This document shows, one piece after another, positions 22,042 to 33,400 of a stretch of DNA of 64,000 nucleotides. The notes below the pieces were generated by a model. The model saw only the letters and a program-made list of their open reading frames with translations, was not told the DNA's origin and made no database searches. The stretch comes from Marthasterias glacialis. Its lineage: Eukaryota > Echinodermata > Asteroidea > Forcipulatida > Asteriidae. Every line of letters starts with the position of its first letter. The stretch's first letter is position 1. Position numbers and translations under genes: made by a program. The stretch covers positions 13,657,938 through 13,721,937 of the forward strand of contig OU452226.1 in NCBI GenBank assembly GCA_911728455.2. Reading direction: 5' to 3'.

Positions 22042-23869
22042 ACTAACACTACCTTCTAAATTATGACATTGAGTGAGAATGTTTTGACTCAAAGTTGGAG
22101 TTATTTCTTTCTGGCAAAGAATATGATTCAAAAGGAAGCCCCCCCCCCCCCAAGTAGTTTTTCAGGTTGTCAATTGGTTTGATTTTAGGGACGTCTCTCT
22201 TAAGGCAGGAGAGTTATTTGTGAAAAGGTAGAGGAACAATGCACTCATAATAATCAAAACAAGTTGCAGTCCTTGGGACTTTTGTATCGTTTCATTTTGG
22301 GAAAATAATTTCTTTTCAAAGGCCCTGCCCCGTCATGCTGTTGGCATTTCTTTTTCAGTGCGAAGATTTTGTTAAAACAAGCAGTTTACAAATGACAACT
22401 TAAAAATGATCCGCAATCGGTAAAGACCAGTGAGACAAGATGTCGGGAAGTCATTAACTCCTCAGTTTTCTCCCCATACAATTTAAACGATTATTATTAT
22501 ATAAAAAGATGTGTTTAATATAAAATAAAGGGTGCCTCAAAAGCGAACTTATCACTGTGACTCGGAAGCCTGTGGTACCCTCAGACGACGGTGCTTGCAA
22601 CGAACCAGAGCCACTGAAGCCACCACCAATTCTCAAGACACATTCTGACGCTAAATACGCCGGTAAAAAAAATGAACAAAACGGTGACCATCGGTAGCGA
22701 CTAAACGAAATTGTACCAAAAGGTTTGGCAATGTGAAGTGAAAAGAAACGCAATTTATTTTATTACTTTTTAATTTTTCATGATAATAGTGTGTTGGTCG
22801 TGCTTGCCAAGCGAGGGCGCTGTTGACAGCTCCGTTAACAATGCACAATAGACTGGCTGTCCAAGTCTTTGACATTGGGAATCTGTTACTGTGGTTTTTA
22901 GTACACTACGAGATATGATATAAATCTGCATCGTGTGTCCACGTGAAATCTGAACTAAATATTCTAATTATCGGCTACTAAAAAAGCCATATATATCTTT
23001 ATTCTTCTCTGTGGTGAGATCTTACTATTTTTAGCTGACAACCATGTAGGCCTAAATCCTAGAATAAATAACTAGTATTCCACTGTGCATAGATAGTACG
23101 TCGGTAGTTAATAGTACGGTGGTGTTTCATATTTACACAAGTGATATCAAAGTCATGCAAATAGAAATGTGTGAACCAATGATGTGCACACTAGACCTGC
23201 ATTTCCATTCCCAGTTGACAGAGTATGAATAATGTGTGATAGACACCGATACTACATATCCTAATTAATTTCCCCTTTTTGTGGGATTATTCCATATTCC
23301 CATAGCAGCCTAGCTCCAGCCTGGTTTGGCCCCAGGGCCATGCAGACGTTTTGCTGTTAAATTAAATCTTCCTGCTCCAATTTACGGTGAACTCTGCACC
23401 GCATGCAGAATGTTGGTTAACTGACGTATAACCTATAAACCGAATTTACCTGGTTGAAGATGGTTCAAGGCATGGTTTAACCTACACAGTGGCCACTCAT
23501 TTTAAAACTTGTTTGTTGTGGGTTGTTCTCATGTAATTTTTCCTTTTTACATTATTATTTATAATACTATTAAGGGACGAGTGTATTTTCTAAAAAAACA
23601 ACAACAAAAACAACAACAAAAACAAGCCCAAACCACAAAAATAGTTGGATACCCCAAAAAACGTACGGTCAAAATATCGACGCCCGCATCTTTTATAAAT
23701 AATAATGGTATATTTAAACCATATTAAACGTAAAGTTTGCGTTTCGTTCGAGTTACTATCAATGATTTTGCATTCCGATTGCAGTGTTGTTTATTACCTA
23801 CCAGCAACAGCAATACTGTAAACTTTTTATGGTTTCATTTTGTTACAATGAGATATAAATATTCATCAT

Positions 23870-24391
23870 TAGCTGTGTGACGTCAGTTATGAAACTCATT
23901 CCCACGAGAACTCTACTGAATACTTTCTGCGGTCTGGTGTTGATCAATTTAACAATAACACCGAACAACTGACAGTTAAGAGGCGTGTCCGATATGCATA
24001 TTTAATATCAACATTAGGAGTGACGTCAAAAGGGAATCGCTGACCGCGGAGTGACCGTCAGATAGGGCCAATCACAAGGCAGATGCGGCTGTCAATCACT
24101 GGTCATTCACGGTTTAATGTTTACAAAGTGACGTTAGAGCGCCACCCATGTTTTAGGTAGAATCTCCTCTGTGCGTAGTGTAAGCCCATTGATAGTAACG
24201 CTATCACAGCCCCACGTGTGTCATATTGGCGCGGTGTATGTGTGTGTAATATACTAGTGGCATAGCAAAGCGTACACTGGATCATACCGCGACCGCATAT
24301 CTGTGCAAGCGTGTACACCGTAGTTTATAACATTACTTGCTAGTTCAGTTTCCAGGGGTTATACACGTAGTAGCGTAGGTTTAACAACAAA
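23870..24391 (+). promoter_or_regulatory. Likely Musashi promoter and 5' UTR
   Basis: Upstream of the ATG are two perfect CRE sites TGACGTCA (23878-23885 and 24021-24028), a variant TGACGTTA (24129-24136), a CCAAT box (24068-24072), an octamer-like ATATGCATATT (about 23992) and an E2F-like TTGGCGCG (about 24226). CpG is locally denser than in flanks. No TATA box is placed convincingly and the start site is unknown. The sites are sequence matches only. Confidence 0.5.
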
Positions 24392-24453
24392 ATGGACGCC
24401 GGAAACAACCCAAACACTACCCTACACGGGACCGAAGTTGCCAACGATCCCGG
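24392..24453 (+). CDS. msi: Musashi coding exon 1
   Basis: The ATG at 24392-24394 has A at -3 and G at +4. The exon encodes residues 1-20 plus two bases of Gly21 and ends before GTGAGT (24454). This N-terminus is the least conserved part of the protein, as usual in the family; ending in DPG just before KMFIGG is typical. Confidence 0.9.
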
Positions 24454-27400
24454 GTGAGTACTGTGTGTTTAGCCTTGTCGAAAAACCGTCGGAATTGGGG
24501 GTTTATTTTGTGGGGAAAAATCGTCCTGATCGAATGTGTGTGTACGCAGCGTACGGTCGTCCGTTAGCTCCAACACTGTGTGAACGTAGTACTTAGTAGT
24601 ACACAATGGAACAGTCACATGCATTATATTCTACACTGCATGGACTATGTGTGTACAGTAAGCACCATTCCCCACTTCATATTCAGGCGTAGTTTTCGAC
24701 CTTGGAGCTTTTAATGGGTTCTTTACACTCCATTTCTTCTTATTTTTGCCGACAGGAAAATGTTTATAGGAGGGCTGAGTTGGCAGACAGAAACAGGTAA
24801 GATTTCCTACTTTGGTTAGATATTCAGTTTCTGCTTTTATATAGGCCATGGTCCAGTTCCAAACTGATAATTTATGTTCAATTACTGACGTTCTATTTGT
24901 ACACACATTATTTTATCGGTATCCTCTGCTCCTTCTTACATAAAATGCTAGATAATGGAAGGATGTAAATAACAACAAATCCAATGCAGATAACCTACTT
25001 GATTATTGTTTCAATTTATCGGAGGCATTGTGTGCTTGCTGAATAATTTTGTGTACATTTTTGCTCATTAATATTACATTATATGCTATTGACCTGCGGG
25101 TAGTTTTGATACGTTACATTCAAATTGTGCCTAAACTCATGGGGAACATGAAGTACAGACTTGTTAATGCACAAAATTGTTTACAGGAAATGAAGAAAAC
25201 ATCTGGAAAATTAAAAATGCTAATTTATACATTATGCAGCTATTCTGTGTTTTTGTCAGCTTAAGTTTTGTTCGGTTTGTCTTAAATACCTGCAGTACAG
25301 AAAGCGTTTACGAAATAAAATCAGTAGTTTTTCTTGGATCTAGATAGCATTGGACTGGATCTAGGTCATGTATACATGATAAGGTCAAATGGTGAATTAA
25401 TAATAATATCAAATGGCCAGTTGCTAGCGAGAAATTAAATTCAATGTAAAGCTATCAGTTGATTAAATTGTTCCCATTTTAGTTGCCAGTCTTGGCCTTT
25501 GGCATAAGAACAGAAAGTAAACTGACGCAGAACTTTTCTAGTGTTTTAATATATAAAAATAAAATGTTTTAAGCAAATAAACTTAACTCCCTCAATGTGA
25601 AAGTATATCACTGATATGGGAAGATTACACTAAATACCAACTAAATTACTAACCCTTCACTTTTAAGGAAACATGAAACAAAACCTAAGAAAATTGAACA
25701 TTAAGTAGTCATGTTTGGGAGAAAGTACTTCAATGTCACAAGGTGTGTTTTTGTGTATCATACAATGTCAAAATCTTACGTGCCGAGCCAGGCAGTTTCA
25801 ATTAAACTGATCAAATCAAAATTTACTTTGAAAACAAACTAAATTTTATAAATGAAAATATTTCTCAGAACGATTGGTACTAAAATGTACCAACTTTTTA
25901 CTAGCTTTCAGATTAAACAATGGAATAATTATGTCCTTCTATAAATAATTTATAGCACCGTTACTGTTATTCTTGAACGTTGAATTTACAACTGTGTAAA
26001 CATAATATGTGGTAGGAATTTTTTGTTTTGTTGCAGAAATTGTTAGTGAAGCAATATAATTTGTTCAGTCAACCACATTTCCACTTACGTCAAAGTCCAA
26101 ATGCAACTTTCTCTCAATATAGGCCCCTATTTGAAGCACACAGGTCACTGGTTTTAATTAGTTGCATTTTCTTTATTTGCGAGTGAAAATGCCCAACTGT
26201 GTGAACGCTGTAGAGTACTTTTACTGCGGAACGAAAAATTGTTGTTCTGTATTTCCACGCGGATGAACACCATGGCCGTATTTAATTTTGAACGGTCCCC
26301 ACGAAAACTGCCCTTGTGTTGAAATTGCAAAGAATACTTGTACTCAGATGTTGTAGCTTACAACATCGGCATTAAGCTTCACTGTCCTTGATCCATTTGT
26401 GCCATAATAACAAGGCGTTACATTGCCAGTGGGGCAATAGCTACATCTGCTTTTGCCATGTATGTATGAGTGTATGTTGCGGTATGCGGGGACGAAGCTG
26501 TACACTGTCAGAATGCCTGTGCATAAGTAATATCCTTAGCATGTAGGCTGCTAGGTCAGGCAAGGATCCAAAAGGCTGATTACTTAATTTAATTGGGTCG
26601 TGTATTACTTAAGGTCATCACATGTGTTGTGCCGTGAAATGTTAATCACAGGTTAATCATATTTCAGTGGGGAATTACCACCTTTTTATTCAGTGTTCAG
26701 ATTAATGTAATATTAGGTTGATAAAATCAGCTTAATTAATGCATGCAATTTCTGTGAATTTCCGGGTAATCTCTGCATGGGATCGAGTCAAAGTAAAACT
26801 TGTACTTGGAGTGCCAATGTGATTCTCGGGTGACTCAAAACTAGCTCTGCGAGTGTTATATCCCTTCAGATGTTTCAAATATAGCCTCAACTAACTTTAT
26901 AAGTTATGATGTAGTTATGGTTTGCAGTTAAGGTTTAAACTATGTTAATTTAGACTCAACTAAAAAGAAAAAAAAAGGAAAATCCAAATATAAGCCGTGG
27001 GGTAAAAAAGAAAGAAAAGCAAACCATTAGTTCACTACCAGAGAAATTTTCTTATGCGAGTGGGAGGGAGCTTGTTGAATTTTTTTGAACTAATTTACCA
27101 ATTATAAAATCCAATTATGGGAGAACGAAATAGTCACTCGGCTCTGATGATCAATCAAAGGGTAGCTGTGGGAATTCATTTTTGCCTGCAGTATCTTGTC
27201 TCTGTGGTAAGAAAATTATCCCGTCAAGTTCGAAGCGTTCCAAGCTCATTTATTATACAATTATTTGTTCTTATTTTTTCCCCCGGTGAATGAAGGCAAT
27301 AAGACTTAAACTGGTTTGAATTGGGCTGAACGTTCTAGGTTTGTAAGTCTTAGTTCTTTCTTAGTAACAGGGTGCACTTTAGAAGCTGTTTTGAGAGCGA

Positions 27401-30400
27401 CAATGGTAAAGAATAATAAAAAAAAATTAAGGGGAAAAAAAACCCCACTTTGAACACTGCATAGTACACAAATGTAATTATTCAAACTTCAAATTGAGTA
27501 GATGATCAGAACTTGAGATCAAATACAAATATAGAAGAAAATTGTCTCTAGCATGATAAATGATTATATAAAAAGGTCTTGGTACACATAAATTTATGGC
27601 TTTCTAGAAGTAGCTCTACACATGAAGAATCCTTGAGGAATAAAAATAAAAAGGAAAGAAAAACAAAATTCAACCAAAGTTCAAAACGAAAACAACGAGT
27701 TGATCTTGTTGACCTTCGCGGATAACAAAGGAAGCCTTTGTTCAAGGTGATGGCTCTTGTTACATTCATCAGGCCCAGCAGGTTTTGCTGTTGGATTAAA
27801 TCACATTCAGTTTGGGGCTAGTCAAATTTCAGCGATGTCACCAACCCTTAGGAAGTTATTACACATTACCTTTTTTTTTTTTTTACAGTGTATTTGAATA
27901 ATGTGTGATATATACTGATGATACAGAACACAAGTTGCTCTCGTATCAAAGCATAGTGTGCATTAACTACCAAATGTTTTACAATTGAAAACATGCGCTA
28001 AGGTTGACCGTAACTTGTAAGTGATCCTGGAGAGCAAGCTTTGTCTCCACAAACATTCATGAGATCTTGTGTATGATACCCTCACTGGGGATTTAAAACA
28101 CTCATGTTGTGTGTCACATATGCAATGCAATTCGCCTTTCCTCTAGTTTTTGATTGAATTAGTAATTAGAGTGATTTTTTTCCCCACCCGTTTTTCTGAT
28201 TTGTAGACGGCTTAAGGGACTACTTTCGTAAATACGGAGACATCAAGGAGTGTGTTATTATGAGAGATCCAACCTCCAAAAAATCAAGGTAAATAACGAT
28301 TATATAATACATGTATGAGGTCTTACCATTCCAAAATCCCCATCAATTCTAATTTCTGTGAAACCGGCCACTCATAGCATTTTCAAGTTAGAGTACTTGA
28401 AATAACATTGAAGCTGTCACCACCAGAAATCTTCCATTTTCATTTTCAAAAGAGCAGCTCCATCGGAAAGTCTTAAAAAGTCTACAGGAAATGTTTGAAG
28501 GGGCACCAAGGCCAAGTCGAGGGCAACAGAAGCCAGGCCTTGCCTGTATACTGCATTGTACACTTCTATTGTTAAATTCACACCATTTAAACAGTGTTAA
28601 CAGTTATTAGATTTATATCTCTCTGAAAGTATGTATTCATCCAGTTACGTTGCAGTGATTTATCACTATTTAAATTATTGACCACATCTCCCAGGGCTGC
28701 TTGTATTTAATTCCATAGTTGAGTTGTGTTTTCATTAGCTGCATACAGAGCAGATTGTAATGAGTCCGTGTCTAGACGAGTATAATGTGTATGATTGTAG
28801 TCTGGTTTCAGTTTTGTACTGGGAAATACAAGTTGTATTGAAATGAGTTTTGGCAGTTTTCAAGAGAACGGAGTGGTTTGTCTTTCTTTGCTCGTCCCCC
28901 ATCACTCTCATGGCCAACATTGCCGGTATTGTCAAATCTGCGTTCACACAAGATTTTTGTGGGGGAAGTGACATCAAGCAGTGTTGTGTAATGTTGCAGT
29001 GCAAACCCCGCCGCTCTGCCTGCGATTAATGGTACTCTCAGGACTAACATACAGATAGGCTAGGTACATTGTGTAGATGTAATGAAAATAACTCCATTTT
29101 AAACAGCAAGGATGTTTCCAACGGGGTTTGCCCTTGACTTTTTCAGTCACAAGCCAGCAGGACCAGGTAGCTTGTTGTTTTATGAGTCCGACAGGTTTTT
29201 CACTGGTCCATATTTCATATTAATTAGGGATGCCTTTTCAACCCTGAACTAGCCGAGCCGGACCGCTTGGAGAGAATTTGGACAGGTCCTCAGGTGTTTT
29301 TAACTAGCATTTGGCTAGCAGACCACTGTTTTAGGTAGAACGCTGGTCAGGATACAGGGTTCCCCCATTCTTGTGCTACTTCACTGGTCTTTATCTTTGA
29401 CCCTGACCCCAAGTGTAAAGAAATTTGATAATTTTGGATCTGAAGTGGCAATTAAAGAAAAACCAAACTTGTCCACAAGTCATCTTTCCTTTCAACCTTA
29501 AAGTAACGCCATTTCAAATGTTGTGTTGGTGTCAATGCTTTGTTGTATTTCCAACAAACCAAGTTTTTCATTATTACGGACTTTACCGTGTCTTATCAGA
29601 AATATACTGCTGTTTTCTGTAGGGATAACGTGCCATTTGTGCGGATTATTTACTCTCCAATACTATTTATGTTACAGGGGATTTGGTTTTGTTACATTTG
29701 GAGATCCCAAGTGTGTAGAGAAAGTCCTAAAAACAGAACGCCATGAAGTAGACAGTAAAAAGGTAAGCCAAAATAATTTGTTGTTTGTTTTGTGCTTTTA
29801 CATGTAAGTTTTTCTGTTCAAAACAAAGTACCAGGCAGTAACTTTCTTAGTGACTGGCCAGCAGGACCAGCTCGCTGGACATTTTACTCGTCTGTCACCT
29901 CTTTCACCAGTTCATTTAAAATGAAACAGGGATACTTTTTAAGAACAGTGAACTAGCGAACCTAATCACTTGGAGTGAATTTTAACTGGTACTCAGGCAT
30001 TTGGCCAGCGGACCACTGTTATTCTTAAGGGAGAACGCTGCCAGGCTATTATAAAGTGTTGAGAAGAAGCAAAATATTGATTGTATTTTTCTAGTTCAAA
30101 TTGAATATTATTTTCTTGAGGAACAAATCAAATCATGAGACTCATGTTATGACTTCTGTAATGAACTCCAGTGCTAACTACACTATTCCTTTTTGTATAT
30201 TGGCTTCTGAAAATGCTCTGTTGAATAGTCAGTATTATGTAACACCCAAGTAGATCCAAGTTGTCACAGGATTGGAGGTCACGTGGCATTCATTAATTCA
30301 CACTATTTTATTTTGATGTCGTTTAGCGTGCATTTTTAGTACTTTTTAGCGTGCATTTTTGTTCCATCCTCTTTGCACTATTCCACGCGAGACCACACAA

Positions 30401-33400
30401 AAGGCATGCATGCGTATACATAGCAGTTATAAAACATGCCACTAGAACAAACCATGCGCGTACACGTGTTACACACAGCAAAATGCCCTCGTTTTAGGCT
30501 GGATGCCAGAATACAGTGTTTGTTAATTTTTTACCCTCCAAATGACAAAGATCTGCTTAGGTGTTGTATTTAAAACAAATAATGGATGTTTTGCATTCGT
30601 GCAATGGACAGAATATTCTGATTAGTTGAAAGATGGAACTCCGTTCAACTCTGCCTCGCCTCATTGAATGGAACATCCCATCTGTCAACTCATGAAAATA
30701 TTCTCACCATTGCACTCATAAAAATTCATTATTTGTATAATATTCACAAAAAAAAGATAAGTTTTCAGTATTTTGGGAAACTAGTGCCTTGTCGCACTGG
30801 GGCAATTTGTACAGGCAACTTTGAGGTACCCAACTCCACTGTGATTAAAAATGAACGTTTCGGTTCAACAAGTGACATTTTTCGAACAGCATCTTAATTT
30901 CCCATAGAAAATAGTGTGACTTTTTTGAAATGTGAATGTTGTTTCTTCTTGGAGATTGCCTGGAACTGGTTGCCTTTAAATTGCCCTGTGTGACGTTGCC
31001 CTCCAAAGAAAAAGTATTGTTGGTTTGGTTTGACGATAATAAATAGTCTTTTGATTACATTACAAATCCAGCGCAGTAACTAGGGTAAAAAAAATTATTA
31101 TTATTATTTTTTTTTTTGGGGGGGGGCACAAGGGGCGATTTTTGCCAATTAATGTTGTAGTTTCCATTGGTATTTTTCCTAAACAAGTCCATTTTCAATG
31201 TTCTGCTTACGTGTTGAGGTAAAACAAAATACATTCTGCATGTAAATAATAAAAAAATAGTTCTAAAAACATTGAAATAACTACATAAACGTAGCATTTT
31301 ATTCTGGTAATTTTTAATCTTGAAAGTCCATATTTCAAATGGGGGGGGGGGGTGTTGGCACGTGCCCCCTCAGTTACGCCATTGTACAAATCTCAAGCTT
31401 TCCTCAATGTTCCAAACCTGCCAGAAAGTACTTTATGTACAGATTTGGGAGACGGATTTAAAACCCGGAATGACAGGAATTTGATCGTAGTGTCGTCACA
31501 AAAGTTCCTTTTTTCAATTCCATTGTTCATTGCATATCAAGAAATGTGTGACTTTGTAAGACCATTCCTGGGTTCTATTTTGTAATCCCTTCAATGCCTT
31601 ATTATTGACTGCAGGGAATGGCATGGGGGGGGGGGGGAAGGGTTTCTCATCTGTACCCACTCCATTGTCTAGCATCTCCACCCTGACCCCATTGTTCCAT
31701 TGTGCACCCATTGACTTGATAAGGTCACAACAAATCCTTTCCCATTATTGGTTCAGTCAGTCATTCAGTCTAGTCTGTGACTGGGCCCAATGCTAGACAT
31801 GGTGTTGCACAATACATCACTTAAAGAAACGCACCAGGACGAAATTCCAAACTTTTAGGATAAAAGCTTACTTGGGATAGAGCTGATGCTGAAACCTGAG
31901 TATTATATCCGTCTGAAATGGTGTCGTCTGTTGGCAAATCGTACAAATCTTTTCCTTTTCCTGCCTTCAGGCACAAGAAATTAGCATATCATTTAACATG
32001 ATTATAAGAAAAACAAGTTTCTAGAATGTATTTTGTTTTTTTTCGGTCAAAAACATCAGCTCATATTTTAACAAGATTTGTGCAGGCTAGTTTTGTTAAA
32101 AACTTGGAAGTACATAAGATTGAATGCAGTCTTAAAAAAAAAACTAATGCTGTCCTTTGCACATCTCAGCTCTTAATTACGAGAAACTTTCATCCTGATA
32201 TGTTACTCTGCAGTTCTCATGCTGATTTTTTCCCCCACCAGGCTTAGCATTGTTTGTTCTCATTAGTAAACCAAGGTAGAGGCTTTAGCCTAACCCGGTC
32301 CCAACCAGGGGAGTTCACACAAAAAAACTTATTTGTTTTGTCGCGGTTTTGTCCACAACTGTTGAACCAGAAAAAAAAACGTGAAATGTACACTAGGGTG
32401 TGGTTCACATGTATATATTTTGTGGTATTTAAGAATTTATCCATGGCAGTGTCAAACTGAATACATTATGTACCAATAGCTACATGTGTTAGTAATGATG
32501 GCGAAACCATTGATGGTTTCAACTTTGTTACCCTTTGACAAATTATTAAACGTTGTAAACGCATCTGCACATCATTAGCGTTAAGGCTAGATTCTATTCC
32601 AGTAACTCAGAAGGGCAAGAGTACTTTACATGTAGTGTACCTGGGAAAGGACGCTTTCATTAGGGGACCTTTTTTATAGTAGTATTTGAACATGTTAAAA
32701 TTAAGCCGATTTCACAAAGCACTACGATTCATCTTAAGATGAGATGTCAAATGTTGCTATAGTGATTTGTATTGTGACATCACACTTTGCTAAAAAAAAG
32801 CAATTAAGATTGATACACAGTTAAGATCAATCTTGGCTCTTTGTGAAATTGGTCCCAGAGCCCAATTTCAGAGAGCTGCTTACAGTACACGTGTACAAGG
32901 CTTGAATTTTACACTAGACCACAGGCCTGAGGCCAGTGATTTTAGCCCTGGGCCAGTAAACTCAATACCAGACAAGTCAGGCAGTCTTGTGTTTTTCAAT
33001 TGAACAATAACACCTAACTGTGTTCAACAAAAAGAAATGATGTTCAAATGTTGACTTTAAATGTGATTAATATCTTTCAATTCTGTTGAGTATCAAAATA
33101 TATTTACCCACGAGGACAAATGAAAAAATCATCTCTTAGTGCTTGTTCAAATAAAGACAGTTTCCGTTTTAAACTGTAGAAAGTTCTTTCTCATTAAGAT
33201 TCTGGTCTTGTAAAATAAATTCTGGTCCGGTAAAAATTTTGAGCTGCGGTCTTGTGGAGTTTTACTCCAAATTCAAGCCCTGGTGTAGGCAGAAAAAGTA
33301 CCTAAACACGACCAAATTTTGCTCAACAGAAAAAGGTTACCAGCCCCCAAAATGCCATGTCACATGTAGCAACTGTGACTGATATCCTGGTTAGTTTTGC

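Larger units (their letters stand above)
8703..23869. other. Intergenic stretch, repeat-rich
   Basis: No supported exon of either gene is seen. The content is MITE and SINE copies (listed separately), homopolymer and low-complexity tracts (for example C/G runs near 12380 and 12600, CT near 16350, AAAT near 19690), and one GC-rich minus-strand frame at 20865-21170. A region with weak coding character at 17017-17120 and a GC-rich island at 18400-18545 were inspected and not called. Confidence 0.55.
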
